Source: Azorinus chamasolen (Eukaryota; Mollusca; Bivalvia; Cardiida; Solecurtidae). Taken from it: a stretch of 64,000 nucleotides of DNA. Within the stretch, counting starts at the first letter, position 1, and the number at the start of each line of letters is the position of its first letter. The position numbers were made by a program, and so were the translations under genes. This document shows, piece by piece, positions 33,894 to 45,133 of the stretch. A model generated the notes under the pieces. The model was not told the DNA's origin and did no database searches. It worked only from the letters and a program-made list of their open reading frames with translations. Location of the stretch: NCBI GenBank assembly GCA_963576725.1, contig OY755247.1, positions 17,672,526 through 17,736,525 of the forward strand, read 5' to 3'.

Positions 33894-34078
33894 ATTGTAT
33901 AATTATTATTATTATTATTATTATCACCATCGCTATTATTATTTTTATCACCATCGCCACTATTATATTATTGTCACCATTTTTATTATCACCATTATTA
34001 TTATAATCACCATTGCCATTATTATTATCCCTATTATTATTATTAATATTATTATTATGATTATTATTATTATTATCA

Positions 34079-34110
<32 letters not shown>

Positions 34111-34118
34111 TATTATTA

Positions 34119-34165
<47 letters not shown>

Positions 34166-34224
34166 ATTGTATTATTATCACTATTATTATTATTATTATT
34201 ATTATTTGTATAAATATTATTACT
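33719..34224. repeat. (ATT)n microsatellite with ATC interruptions
   Basis: About 500 bp of ATT repeats interspersed with CACCATT. Open frames rich in Ile, Leu and Tyr are by-products. Confidence 0.95.
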
Positions 34225-34230
34225 ATTATC

Positions 34231-34815
34231 ATCAACATGGTAATTCCATTCATTCAAAATAAGAACATGAATGTGCTATGAAAACTAATTGCATACAATA
34301 GAAAAAATGGTCAATCCGTGAGACGATGGATCCATTTAGGATCTAGCATTTTGCAAACAGTGTAGACCCAGACTGCAACCGAATTAAAGATGGCACTTCC
34401 GACAAGGGGTTAATGCCATTATATAATCAACATATACCACATGAACCTTATGTCTATAAATACACGTGCCATGATTAGACATCATAACGGCTGATCTGGG
34501 TCTACACTGATGTCGTTATGCCATCTTTATCTTATGCATCGGTTCAATATTGACATAACAATGGATGATTACAGACATTAGGACACTGCCCTTTGTTTTA
34601 TCACTTAAGATATGGTCAACACTTTTGACCAGATCACACCGAAATCCAGTCAATCTTAGTTACCCCCCCCTTAAATATTACTTAAACTTCATGAATATTC
34701 ATGGAATTGATTCATTTAATAATTACACAGAAAACAATCTCGTATTTGACTGTGACAGAAATTTCAGGGTCAGATCTATAGTATTCTATAAGCAAACAGA
34801 GCAGACCCTGATATA
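34231..34815 (+). repeat. Left arm of a 5.3-kb inverted repeat (partner 38936-39535)
   Basis: From 'catggtaattccattcattcaaaa' to 'aagcaaacagagcagaccctgat' it aligns end to end with the reverse complement of 38936-39535. Each arm is next to an ATT/AAT tract on its outer side. Inside is a broad hairpin: 'gtgtagacccaga...' (34357) versus 'tctgggtctacac' (34495-34507). Confidence 0.8.
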
Positions 34816-34894
34816 GTTATTAATAACTATTTATTCAATAAATACGCCTTTCTGTGCCTATGCAAAAGGAGTAGACCTAGATCAGAGCTTATTA

Positions 34895-35127
34895 AGAGTA
34901 TTATTATTATTATTAGATTATTATAAAAATCCGAATATGTATTGAATGTTTATAATATGAACAGGTTCTACTGCTAAACTACTACTATTGCTTCTAAGAC
35001 AAGAACAACTACTATTGTTTTTATAATATTATGAATATTATTAATACTTTATGATAATAATAATGGTATATATTAATAAAATGATAATGACATTGATAAT
35101 AATAACAATAATAATAATAATATAATA

Positions 35128-35166
<39 letters not shown>

Positions 35167-35270
35167 GTAATAATAATAATAATGATAATAATAATATGAT
35201 AATAATAATAATAATGATAATAATAATAATAATAATAATAATGATAATAATAATAATAATAATAATAATG

Positions 35271-35327
<57 letters not shown>

Positions 35328-35560
35328 TAATAATAATAGTAATAATAATAATAATGATAATAATAATATGATAATAATAATAATAATGATAATAATAATA
35401 ATAATAATAATGATAATAATAATCATAATAATAATCATAATCATAATAATAATAGTGATAATAATGATAATAATACAATGTAATAATAATAATAATAATA
35501 ATAATCATAATCATAAAATGATAATAATAATAATAATAAAAAAATAAAAAATAATGATGA
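34895..35560. repeat. (AAT)n microsatellite tract
   Basis: Mostly AAT with GATAAT interruptions from 35050, plus ATT at 34900-34925. Frames rich in Tyr, Ile and Leu are by-products. Confidence 0.95.
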
Positions 35561-35672
35561 GAATAATCCTTTACTCCATAGACACGCCTTTCTATGCCTT
35601 TGAAAACAGAGTAGACTCAGATCAGACGGGGTTTGAAGGTATAATATAGATAAGACCCACTTTGTTTCAGAA

Positions 35673-35720
35673 ATACAAATAATGATAATAATAATGATAA
35701 TGATAATGATTATGATGATG

Positions 35721-35770
<50 letters not shown>

Positions 35771-35803
35771 CAGAATAATAATAATAATAATAATAATAAT
35801 AAC
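35673..35803. repeat. (AAT)n microsatellite
   Basis: ATAATG then uninterrupted AAT units. It sits between two hairpin-MITE fragments, each carrying 'ctccat/tcaataaatacgcctttctatgcc'. Confidence 0.95.
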
Positions 35804-36174
35804 TCTTTACTCAATAAATACGCCTTTCTATGCCTATGCAAAAAGAGTAGACTCAGATCAGAGACTGCTCTGTTTGTTAATGGTATAATATACATAATAT
35901 CCTATAGTTTCGATACAGGCTAAAATATTTGTGTTGTCATTATTTCCTACACAAAGTTCATTGAGGTTAATATAATAATAATAAATTAATTTCAAAATGC
36001 CTTAGAAGTAAAAAAAAATCAAACTTGTTAATTGGAAAATATAACAGTGCAGGGCAAACTCCACCTACTTTTACCACATTTGGTATTAAATCCAAGATTG
36101 TTGGCCATTGTGGGCGTAGCTTCAGGTAGGCAGGACCCACTAAAATTGGCAAACCCATAATTATTCATTTGTTG

Positions 36175-36425
36175 CATATGGGCGGTATTGACTCCGCCTA
36201 CTTTGTATTGACTCCGCCTACTCATAAATATTCATGAGTGGGAGGGGAAACATAAAAAACTGGGCGGAGCAACAATTTTGAAAATGGGCGGAGCTATGAC
36301 ATATTTGGGATAAAGTGGGCGGAGCTAAAGGGTAAAATTGGCAAAAGTGGGCAGAGTTACAGCAAAACTGCCGCAAAGTGGGCGGAGCTACAACAAAATT
36401 GAAGAAAGTGGGCGGGGCTATTTGA
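36175..36425. repeat. Array of GTGGGCGGAGCTA motifs, unit A
   Basis: GGGCGG occurs about eight times on the plus strand at intervals of roughly 25-45 bp (36270-36425), flanked by ATATGGGCGGTATTGACTCCGCC. Most copies read GTGGGCGGAGCTA. The spacers differ ('aagggtaaaattggcaaaa', 'cagcaaaactgccgcaaa'). The motif equals the classic GC box. No gene is nearby. Confidence 0.8.
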
Positions 36426-36675
36426 TAGAAATAATATTTGCCGTCCTTATGAATATTCATGTTTTTACTGACAAAAGGGGCGGTCCTGCCTAAATCTGAA
36501 AAAATCCTTCTTTTAGCATGAATATTCATGTGTATGCCGACTGAGCTATGTCCTTTATATCAAAACAACTTTGTTAAAGTGGGCGGAGCTGTCAAATACA
36601 TGTAGTTATTTATCAAACTGATTTATTTTTATTTCTGACACTTTAATATCAATGTTTTTTATGGCGTGTGGATTG

Positions 36676-36966
36676 TTGCAATATTGTATAAAGAAAAATA
36701 TTTGTTAAATAAAAAATATACATTCAATAATTTAAAATATTTATTCACTAAAAATATATTAATTCAATCTGAGAAAAAAATATTTGTTCTAAAAAGATAA
36801 TTATGTTCTTAAAATATATTTATGTGGTCCAAAAAAGTTGGCTGAAAAAAATAATTGTTGATAAAATATTATGTATTGAATAAATATTTTCTATTCAACG
36901 AATAATTCAAATTATTCAATGAATATTTTTTTTATTGAACAAATATTTTTCTTTATACAATATTGC
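36676..36966. mobile_element. AT-rich inverted-repeat MITE in unit A
   Basis: TTGCAATATTGTATAAAGAAAAATATTTGTT at 36676 is mirrored at the right end by AACAAATATTTTTCTTTATACAATATTGC. The whole 290 bp is built of TTCAATAAATATTT-like steps and can fold back. Other copies: 40898-41186, 47348-47638 and a partial one from about 51573. Confidence 0.75.
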
Positions 36967-37228
36967 GACACTACACACTACTACGCTGTTTATGTTTTTT
37001 AATCATTGCTACATTGTCGTTTAAGCATACGTCGACACGGAGAGCTACATTCAAACCATTATTCGCAATATAGCTCAAGTTAAACCCAATACACATGTCG
37101 ATTCAAGAGAAAATGCATTGCATTTTCAAGGTTTGGAAACCAAAAATTTCGTACATCTACTTCAAACAATTAAGGCACTTATGTAACTGCGTTCATTGGT
37201 TCAGGACATGTTTTGCTTATAATTGTCG

Positions 37229-37335
37229 TTAACCCGTTCATTGCCAATGATAAATGTGTGACTACATGTGCAATCAATTTGGATCCAGATGCGACGCGGA
37301 GTTACCCGGGGTCTAATTACAATCCAAGCAGTTTT
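37229..37335. mobile_element. Left part of a TTAA-type MITE (GGATCC-GACGCGGAGT core)
   Basis: TTAACCCGTTCATTGCCAATG, then the hairpin 'ttggatccagatgcgacgcggagttacccggggtctaattacaatccaa'. The right end was not recognised. The duplicated copy is at 47911-48005. Confidence 0.6.
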
Positions 37336-37598
37336 ACATTTTTAAGTTTTAAACTCTAATGATGTTTCTTGAAATGAAATTAAAGAAAACTTGTAGCAGA
37401 TGCTAAATTTTGTAGACGAACTTACGTATTAGCAAAATGATTAAATGGTGCATTATATAATTACATAGACTTGTTGGAATCATAATAGCGTATTAATTAT
37501 ATACAGTAAAGCCTATCTGTTTGGGTATCTGTTGCTGAATGCAGGATGGAAGTTATACAGAGGGTTCCCAAGGAGTTGCCTTGTTATGCACTACAGTA

Positions 37599-37789
37599 CA
37601 GTAGAACCCCTCTAATGCGACCAATTAATGAATAAACATGGGTGTCGTTTTAAGCAGGTGGTTGCTTAATGCAGGACAAAAGTAATACAGAAAGATCCTC
37701 TGCGTCACTTTTGTCCTGCATTAAGCTTCCACTTGCATCTAGTAACAACAATTTACCTTTTAGGTGGTCGCATTAGCAGGGTTTTACTG
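37599..37789. mobile_element. Tc1/mariner-like palindromic MITE (GCTTAATGCAGG subfamily)
   Basis: The ends are TA-CAGTAGAACCCCTCTAATGCG and GCATTAGCAGGGTTTTACTG-TA. The inner hairpin pairs GGTTGCTTAATGCAGGACAAAAGT with its complement around ACAGAAAGATCCTCTGCGT. Confidence 0.85.
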
Positions 37790-37798
37790 TAGTTCTTT

Positions 37799-38032
37799 AT
37801 TTACCCTTTACTCCATGGATGTTCATGTAAGAAATAATGACATCATGAATATTAATTACATGTAGATTAATTGTTATAATAGTTCATGAACACGGGAAGT
37901 TTTGGCTATGGCAGACATTAGCATCAGATCTATATTATATCATAAGCAAACAGAGCAGACCCTGATAATAACGGATGCGTCCGATCAGGGTCTACTCTGC
38001 AAAGACTTAGAAGGGCGTATTTATAGGGTTAA
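37799..38032. mobile_element. TTAA-type hairpin MITE (unit A copy)
   Basis: The left tip TTTACCCTTTACTCCATGG and right tip TTATAGGGTTAA. Hairpin from 37946: GCAAACAGAGCAGACCCTGATAATAACGGATGC... with the right arm truncated (CTCTGCAAAG, lacking TTTG) compared with the copy at 48479-48716. Confidence 0.75.
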
Positions 38033-38221
38033 GAGGTTAAAGTAACTGCCTGCTTTCTAAGCCCATCCTTGAATTACTAAGTGGTCCGTTTAGGATATTT
38101 TTGCTATATATGTTAAAAGCCTTATTAAAACACATATCTTTGATAGAAACAGACAAAAGTGTTAAAGGGAATACTTTTCTGTAATTCAGCGACGATATTC
38201 ATTGGAAACTTGATATCTTAT

Positions 38222-38407
38222 TTAACTCTTTACTCCATAAATACGTCTTTGTAAACAGAGTAGACCCAGATCAGACGGCTCCTATATATCATGGTATGCT
38301 CTGTTGTCATGGCCAAATATCCATGTGTCCATGTGGTATGATAACAAATCAATGTAATTAATATGCATGACGTAATTATTCTTACACGGATTTTCATAGA
38401 GGAAAGA
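38222..38407. mobile_element. Degenerate TTAA-type MITE
   Basis: TTAACTCTTTACTCCATAAATACG, a half hairpin 'gtaaacagagtagacccagatcagacggctcctatata' and the right end 'catagaggaaagaag'. Compared with the copy at 48905-49120 it lacks about 35 bp after 'gctctgtt'. Confidence 0.65.
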
Positions 38408-38618
38408 AGCAAATGTCAGCAAATTGCTATCTAAATTGTGCTAGGTTTGATTTTCAGTAAGACAGTGTTCAACAAAACTCTTTAAAAGAAGTAAAGTTCT
38501 TGGTCTTAATGTAGCTTAATGCAGGAAAACTGCAAATAGGAAAACTACGTAAGGAGCTTTCTGCATTACTTTTGACCTTCATTAAGCAAGACCGACGTGT
38601 GTAATCAGTGAAAGTTCG

Positions 38619-38865
38619 ATAACACTTTCCCTGATGAATATTCATGTAGGAAATAATGACGTCATGAATATTAATGTGATTAGTGTTCATAATGGCATGT
38701 GAGTACAGGACATTTTGCCTCAGGCAGAAGCTGTAAAATCAGATCTATATTACATCATAAACAAACAGCAGATGCTGATCAGACGGCTCCTATAGGAGCC
38801 GACTGATCTGGGTCTACTCTGTTTGCAGATACGTCAAAATGCACTTACATAATGGAAAGGGTTAA
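38619..38865. mobile_element. TTAA-type hairpin MITE, chained to the next
   Basis: The left end is (GA)TAACACTTTCCCTGATGAATATTCATG and the right end ATGGAAAGGGTTAA. The hairpin at 38761-38826 is centred on GGCTCCTATAGGAGCC. Its right TTAA (38862-38865) begins the next element, TTAAACTCTATCCC, at 38862. Confidence 0.8.
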
Positions 38866-38935
38866 ACTCTATCCCTATAAATGACTTTGGGCACCTTTGT
38901 AAACACAGTAGACCCAGATCAGAATGCACATGTAG

Positions 38936-39531
38936 AAGTTGTTTGATCAGGGTCTGCTCTGTTTGCTTATATAGTACTATAGAGCTGACCCTGACGTTTC
39001 TGTCACAGTCAAATACGTCATTGCTTTCTGTGTAATTATTAAAAAAAATACATGAATGTTCATGGAATTTAATTTATATTTAAGGGGGGACAGTTAAATC
39101 AGATTTACTGGATGCCAATGTGATCTTGTGAAAAGCGTTGACTTTATCTTAAGTAATAAAACAAAAAGCAGTGTCCTAATGCCTGTAAGCATCTATTGTT
39201 ATTTCAAAGTTGAGCCGCTACATAAGATAAAGGTGGCATAGCGACATCAGTGTAGACCCAGATCAGCCGTTATGATGTCTGATCATGGTACGTGTATTTG
39301 TAGACATAAAGTACAAGTTGAAAATTATGTGGTATATTTGGTTTGTATAATGGAATTAACCCCTTGTCGGCCGCAACATCTTTAAATCGGTTGCAGTCTG
39401 GGCCTACACTGTTTGCAAAATGCTAGATCAGAAATGATACATCGTCTCACGGAGTGACCATTTTTTTGTGATGTGCAATAAGTTTTCATAGTACGTTCAT
39501 TTCCTTGTTTTGAATGAATTGAATTACCATG

Positions 39532-39535
<4 letters not shown>
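38936..39535 (-). repeat. Right arm of the 5.3-kb inverted repeat
   Basis: The reverse complement matches 34231-34815 throughout, with small indels (for example about 10 bp around 39310). It runs directly into the (AAT)n tract at 39529, as the left arm does into (ATT)n. Confidence 0.8.
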
Positions 39536-39563
<28 letters not shown>

Positions 39564-39567
39564 TATG

Positions 39568-39624
<57 letters not shown>

Positions 39625-39632
39625 TTTATACA

Positions 39633-39682
<50 letters not shown>

Positions 39683-39719
39683 TAATAATAATAATAATAA
39701 TAATAAAAATAAAAATAAA

Positions 39720-39783
<64 letters not shown>

Positions 39784-39852
39784 TTTATACAAATAATAAT
39801 AATAATAATAATAATATTTATAATAATAAAAAAAATAATAAAGATAATAAAG

Positions 39853-39883
<31 letters not shown>

Positions 39884-39910
39884 TAATAATACAATGTAAT
39901 AATAATAATA
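39529..39910. repeat. (AAT)n microsatellite
   Basis: About 370 bp of AAT with ATTTATACA interruptions. Frames of 129-198 codons of Ile, Asn or Tyr runs are by-products. A further tract is at 40050-40168. Confidence 0.95.
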
Positions 39911-39917
39911 ATAATAA

Positions 39918-40117
39918 TGATGAGAATAATCCTTTACTCCATAGACACGCCTTTCTATGCCTTTGAAAACAGAGTAGACTCAGATCAGACGGGGGTTTGA
40001 AGGTATCATATAGATAAGACCCACTTTGTTTCTGCCCAGAACAAAAGTTTATAATAATAATAATAATGATAATAATAACCATAATAATAATAATAATAAT
40101 AATAAAAATAATAATAA

Positions 40118-40169
<52 letters not shown>

Positions 40170-41328
40170 TCTTAACTCAATAAATACGCCTTTCTATGCA
40201 TAATAATAATAAATTAATTTCAAAATACCTTAGAAGTAAAAAAATTAAACTTTTTAATTTGAAAATATAACAGTGCAGGGCAAACTCCACCTACTTTTAC
40301 CACATTTGGTATTAAATCCAAGATTGTTGGCCATTGTGGGCGTAGCTTCAGGTAGGCAGGACCCACTAAAATTGGCAAACTCATAATTATTCATTGTTGC
40401 ATATGGGCGGTATTGACTCCGCCTACTTTGTATTGACTACGCCTACTCATAAATATTCATGAGTGGGAGGGGAAACATAAAAAACTGGGCGGAGCAACAA
40501 TGAAAATGGGCGGGGCTATGACATATTTGGGATAAAGTGGGCGGAGCTAAAGGGGGGTAAAATTGCCAAAATGTGGGCGGAGTTACAGCAAAACTGCCGC
40601 AAAGTGGGCGGAGCTACAATAAAATTGAAGAAAGTGGGCGGGGCTATTTGATAGAAATAAAGATTTGCCGTCCTTCTTATGAATATTTATGTTTTTACTG
40701 ACAAAAGGGGCGGTCCTGCCTAAATCTGAGAAAATCCTTCTTTAGCATGAATATTCATGTGTATGCCGACTGAGCTATGTCCTTTATATCAAAACAACTT
40801 TGTTAAAGTGGGCGGAGCTGTCAAATAGTTATTTATCAAACTGATTTATTTTTATTTCTGACACTTTAATATCAATGTTTTTATGGCGTGTGGAATGTTG
40901 CAATATTGTATAAAGAAAAATATTTGTTAAATAAAAATATACATTCAATAATTTAAAATATTTATTCACTAAAAATATATTTATTCAATCTGAGAAAAAA
41001 ATATTTGTTCTAAAAAGATAATTATGTTCTTGAAATATATTTATGTGGTCCAAAAAAGTTGGCTGAAAAAAACAATTGTTGATAAAATATTATTTATTGA
41101 ATAAATATTTTCTATTCAACGAATAATTCAAATTATTCAATGAATATTTTCTTATTGAACAAATATTTTTCTTTATTCAATATTGCAACACTACACACTA
41201 CTACGCTGTTTATGTTTTTTAATCATTGCTACATTGTCGTTTAAGCATACGTCGACACGGAGAGCTACATTCAAACCATTATTCGCAATATAGCTCAAGT
41301 TAAACCCAATACACATGTCGATTCAAGA
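39918..41328 (+). repeat. Segmental duplication unit A', left part (before the LINE)
   Basis: Corresponds to 35553-37107 of unit A, minus part of its microsatellite region. It includes the GTGGGCGGAGC array (40470-40650) and the AT-rich MITE (40898-41186). It ends at '...cacatgtcgattcaaga', where the LINE 3' end begins. It is more diverged from unit A than the segment after the LINE. Confidence 0.85.
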
Positions 41329-41638
41329 TTTCCAAGATTTTATTTTACACTCATCACATGTATAAATATGTGATATGAGGTACAAGTGATAAAGTATTTA
41401 CATTAACACTAATTATAACCAGGCTGTGTTGACTTGTACTAAACATAACATAATATATAAAGGTAAAGGCAGAGCTCAACCCTTTCCTCCATAGAGACAC
41501 TAAGGACACCATAAGGGTGAGTGCGAACAAATACCGCCAATCCGAAGATGATAGCTATGGAGCAAAGTGTTAAGCATTACCAGGCAAGTGCATGATACAA
41601 AGCAAATAACAGTAATTTGAATTACATGGATTTGGTTA
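41329..41638 (-). other. LINE 3'UTR with stem-loop, polyadenylation signal and an embedded mini-MITE
   Basis: On the minus strand, after ORF2: a TTAA-type insert at 41476-41573, then a hairpin ATCACAT-ATTTATAC-ATGTGAT (about 41346-41367 on plus), AATAAA and the tail. LINE RTs of the L2 type recognise 3' stem-loops, so the hairpin may matter for target-primed reverse transcription (inference). Confidence 0.6.
41476..41573. mobile_element. Short TTAA-type MITE inside the LINE 3'UTR
   Basis: TCAACCCTTTCCTCCATAG at the left and CTATGGAGCAAAGTGTTAA at the right. The ends are those of the window's TTAA-bounded MITEs, though only 98 bp long and without a large hairpin. Confidence 0.6.
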
Positions 41639-44600
41639 CTAAACTGCAGTTTGTGGGCCAGGTGGACGTTGGCACTCTGTAAGAATAATTCTTATAAATT
41701 TACATATATTTAACAGTTTTGTTTCATCATTCTCTGACATTAATTTGCAAAAAGTTATACAATTCTTATTTCTGTAATTTACTGACGGAATATAACGATT
41801 CCTGCTCTTTGTAAAATGACGGCAGTTAAGGAGATAATGAAATTCGTCACCTATTTCGTTAGAGTCACAAAAACTGCACACTCGGTTGTGACGTTCTATA
41901 TTTAGCCATCGGCCTCTTTCTATCGGCAAATAATTATTACACATCCGAAAATTTATAAAACTCTTCAAATAGAAATCAGGTAATATGTCAAAATAATGCT
42001 CCAATTTAAAGTCAGATTTATAAATTCTATAGTTTAAGCATTTAGGCGACTGATTTACATCACTATTCCAGTTTTGGATATACTGGATTTTTAACGACTG
42101 TTCAATTCTGTGTAGTAACATTTGTCTTGAACCATGGTAATGTTGATTTATCCAAACATAACTTAATCCACACTCATCAAAAATAGATTTCACATTGTTT
42201 AACCAAGCATATGAATTATTACTATTAATTGAGTCCGATAATATAACTTTATACAGTGTAGAAGACAATTTCGTGTAACCATTAATAAGGTTATACCAAA
42301 ATCCAACAATTCTCTTTTTAATGTTAACAGATATTGGCAGGCGACCAAGATCGCCATACAGCATAATATGGGGGGTACTTTTTTTGACATGCAAAATGTG
42401 CTTTAGAAAGTCAGTGTGTACTTTTTCTATTATTGACAGGTTACCAAAACCCCAAATTTCGCACCCATATGTCAATATAGGCAATATTGTGTTGTCAAAA
42501 AGCTTCAGCTGGCAGTCAATTGGCAAGTCTAAATTCCTTATTTTTCTATATAAACTAAACATTGCTTTTCTTGCTTGGTCGACAGCATGTTTTTTTGCCA
42601 ATGCAAAGTGTCTATTGTTTGTAAAAAGAACACCTAAATATTTAAAGCTATTGACAACTTCTAGTACTTTATTATGTATTCTTATGTTCCTATTTCTACC
42701 CTTTCTATCACCAAAGACAAGCACCTTTGTTTTATCAAAGTTAATATTCAACTTCCATCTTGAACAATAGTCAGAAAAGGTATTTAGAAGAGATGTAAAT
42801 TCGTCTTCTGTGTAGGCAAAAATAACCGTATCATCAGCATAGAGCAAGACAATAAGTTTCAGATAAATATCCAAACAATCGTCAACAATATCTAAATTAC
42901 TATTATTATTATTATGCATAAATTGTTCCAAATCATTCAGAAATAGCGAGAATAAAATTGGGGACAGGTTTTCTCCTTGTCTCAATCCTCTGCTACACTG
43001 GAAGAAGTTGGATTGTCTGCCATTTATAACAATACAAGATTTAATGTCATCATACATATTTTTTATTATAGTATAAAGTTTACCATTGATATTATATTCC
43101 AATAATTTAGACCATAAACCTACACGCCAAACGGAATCGAATGCCTTTTTAAAATCAACAAATGCGCAGAACAGTTTCTTCTTTTTGTGTTTACAATACT
43201 CAGCTAATAAATGAAGAATAAATATATTATCACTAGTTGAGTGTTTTTTTCTAAAGCCAGCCTGGTTTTGATTCAGTAAATTATTTGCTTCAAGATACTT
43301 TGTAAGTCTGTTGTTTAAAATGGCGGTAAATAATTTACCCATACAGCTTAAAATGGTAATTGGTCTGTAATTTTCTGGCTGAGAAATATCACCTTTGTTC
43401 TTGTATATTGGTACAATGGAACCAACAAGCCAGGAATCTGGCATTACACCAGCATCAAAAATTACGTTGAACAACTTATGGTAAAGCGGAAGCAGTATAT
43501 TAGATGAACTTTTTATATATTCATTAGAAATTTTATCTAATCCGGTCGCCTTTCTGTTTTTCAAATCAGAAATTGCAGCCTTAATTTCTTCAACTGTAAT
43601 TTCATTATTCAAGTCATTGTCAGTGTTGACGTTCGGAAAATCGGGATCAACGTGGTCATCAATATCTACATCACTGGTGTTCAATTCTTTAAAAAAGTCA
43701 TAAAAAGTATTCAGGTTAACGTCTATATGTTTTGATTTTGGATCGATGCTGTTAATATAGTTCCAGTACTCCCGAGGTGACTCAGACCTCATATTCCTAA
43801 GCTTCTTTTTACACTGGCGTTTGTATTGAACAACTGATTGGCGTATAGTGCGTTTATATGTTTTGCTAGCATTTAACATATCATTTTTATCGATATTGTT
43901 TTTATACTTTCTATATCTACTTTTACACCTGTGGAATTCAGTTCTTGCAGATTTACATCTATTATCAAACCATTTTCTATTATTTCTAGGGCTTGTTTTA
44001 GACTTTACACTGTTTTTACTACTATATGTGCCAAATGCAGCTTCAGCTGAACTGATTAGAATCGATTCTATATTGGTAACAATATCATTTACAAGAGATT
44101 TATCCAAATTTTCAGAATTAAGTTGCTGCATGATGTTATCAACTTGTGTATTATCAATATTATCAATAAATTCTTGACAAAGGTCGTTAGACCAGTGTTT
44201 GATGCCATCATGATTTGACATTGTTGGTTCTGTGCTGATATCAGTCGATCGACTAGTCGTGATCTCGAAGCTTATAGGACAGTGTACATCGGATAGTAAC
44301 GGACAAAATTCTAGAATTTCAAATCCGGTAAACAAATGAATACTGTAAGCAGATGCTATTACGTAATCAATAACAGACGTACTCCTGCAAGTAGATCTTC
44401 CGATATGTTTATCATTAAAAGCTCGGCCATTCATTATAACAAGATCATTACTTTTACAAAGGTCAATCAAATTTCTACCAAAACGATTCGTACATATATC
44501 CTGTGACTGTCGTGTGTATGACATACCTTTAAGGTTCAATTCATGATCAAGACTAATATCAGTTATGGCACTGCTGTCATTATCTGTAAAATCAGCTATA

Positions 44601-45088
44601 ACTTCGTCAAGTTCAGTTATATCTTGTAACGTTGCTGTTCTAGCATTAAAGTCACCCATTAATATTACGTATTTATTGTTACTGTTAAAGTATTCTATTT
44701 CTGTGAAGAACATCTCATATAAATGCTGAGATTGGTATTCCGAGTTTCCAGGTGGCACGTATACAGCGCCAAATACAATATCTCCATCAGTATTAAACAG
44801 GGCTTCCGAAAGTTTAAACCACTGAACATATTCACTATCAGTGTCGATAACCGAAAAATGGCCCGATACACTAGATTTCACAAAAGTAGCAATACCTCCT
44901 GATCTCTCCGACATTTTCTGTTTACGACATTCCAAAAAGCAATCAAAATTGTCAATTCCAACAATATCGAGGTTACCTAAATGAGTTTCAAAACACGAGA
45001 AAATATCAAATTTAGAGACAAAGTTACTAAATTCTGGAATGTTCAATTTAGCAGAAATTCCACACACGTTCAGACAGGAGAATGACAA
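41639..45088 (-). CDS. LINE ORF2: endonuclease-reverse transcriptase
   Basis: About 1149 residues. Residues 1-280 form an apurinic endonuclease: Asn7 (LNVCG), Glu34 (CFETHL), GDFN at 145-148, Asp241 (SVIDY) and Asp267/His269 (SDVH). It nicks target DNA. Residues about 500-830 are the reverse transcriptase: 'NYRPITILS' (573-581), 'QAGFRKKHST', 'AFVDFKKAFD' (642-651, catalytic Asp645), 'GLRQGENLSP' and YADD at 750-753. A C-terminal CxxC-H-C motif (CSFCDSNEIGDEFHYLLNC) is typical of this LINE group. The codon at 45088 is TTG, not ATG. The frame stays open upstream to the ORF1 stop, and the first in-frame AUG is Met59, after two catalytic residues. Translation therefore probably continues from ORF1 by readthrough, or starts at a non-AUG codon. 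Confidence 0.93.
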   Translation of the reverse strand: MSFSCLNVCGISAKLNIPEFSNFVSKFDIFSCFETHLGNLDIVGIDNFDCFLECRKQKMSERSGGIATFVKSSVSGHFSVIDTDSEYVQWFKLSEALFNTDGDIVFGAVYVPPGNSEYQSQHLYEMFFTEIEYFNSNNKYVILMGDFNARTATLQDITELDEVIADFTDNDSSAITDISLDHELNLKGMSYTRQSQDICTNRFGRNLIDLCKSNDLVIMNGRAFNDKHIGRSTCRSTSVIDYVIASAYSIHLFTGFEILEFCPLLSDVHCPISFEITTSRSTDISTEPTMSNHDGIKHWSNDLCQEFIDNIDNTQVDNIMQQLNSENLDKSLVNDIVTNIESILISSAEAAFGTYSSKNSVKSKTSPRNNRKWFDNRCKSARTEFHRCKSRYRKYKNNIDKNDMLNASKTYKRTIRQSVVQYKRQCKKKLRNMRSESPREYWNYINSIDPKSKHIDVNLNTFYDFFKELNTSDVDIDDHVDPDFPNVNTDNDLNNEITVEEIKAAISDLKNRKATGLDKISNEYIKSSSNILLPLYHKLFNVIFDAGVMPDSWLVGSIVPIYKNKGDISQPENYRPITILSCMGKLFTAILNNRLTKYLEANNLLNQNQAGFRKKHSTSDNIFILHLLAEYCKHKKKKLFCAFVDFKKAFDSVWRVGLWSKLLEYNINGKLYTIIKNMYDDIKSCIVINGRQSNFFQCSRGLRQGENLSPILFSLFLNDLEQFMHNNNNSNLDIVDDCLDIYLKLIVLLYADDTVIFAYTEDEFTSLLNTFSDYCSRWKLNINFDKTKVLVFGDRKGRNRNIRIHNKVLEVVNSFKYLGVLFTNNRHFALAKKHAVDQARKAMFSLYRKIRNLDLPIDCQLKLFDNTILPILTYGCEIWGFGNLSIIEKVHTDFLKHILHVKKSTPHIMLYGDLGRLPISVNIKKRIVGFWYNLINGYTKLSSTLYKVILSDSINSNNSYAWLNNVKSIFDECGLSYVWINQHYHGSRQMLLHRIEQSLKIQYIQNWNSDVNQSPKCLNYRIYKSDFKLEHYFDILPDFYLKSFINFRMCNNYLPIERGRWLNIERHNRVCSFCDSNEIGDEFHYLLNCRHFTKSRNRYIPSVNYRNKNCITFCKLMSENDETKLLNICKFIRIILTECQRPPGPQTAV

Positions 45089-45113
45089 TGATTTTATACT
45101 AGGTCTAATACTA

Positions 45114-45133
45114 TTGCCACCATGGCAATCCTA
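45114..45133 (-). promoter_or_regulatory. In-frame TAG between ORF1 and ORF2 with an adjacent hairpin
   Basis: TAG at 45133-45131 ends ORF1 and lies in the ORF2 frame. Fourteen sense codons without AUG separate it from the TTG at 45088. Two bases after the stop, TTGCCA-TGG-TGGCAA (45128-45114) can form a 6-bp stem. The only nearby AUG, inside CCATGG, is out of frame and leads to a 9-codon peptide. The context suggests recoding; this has not been shown. Confidence 0.6.

Larger units (their letters stand above)
35553..39060 (+). repeat. Segmental duplication unit A
   Basis: Starts 'atgagaataatcctttactccatagacacgcctttctatgcc'. Its first 1.55 kb recurs at 39918-41328 (A') and, more diverged, at 49917-51690 (A''). 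Positions 36409-39060 recur nearly unchanged at 47080-49830. It contains an (AAT)n tract (35673-35803), a GGGCGGAGC array, an AT-rich inverted element and several MITEs, all listed separately. Confidence 0.85.

Noticed and set aside
33739..40082. Long open frames made of Ile, Leu, Asn or Tyr (up to 198 codons) on both strands
   Set aside because: They are translations of (AAT)n and (ATT)n microsatellites, open in several frames because the repeat lacks stops in them.
42199..44177. Frames of 63-149 codons within LINE ORF2
   Set aside because: Shadows of the endonuclease-reverse transcriptase frame.
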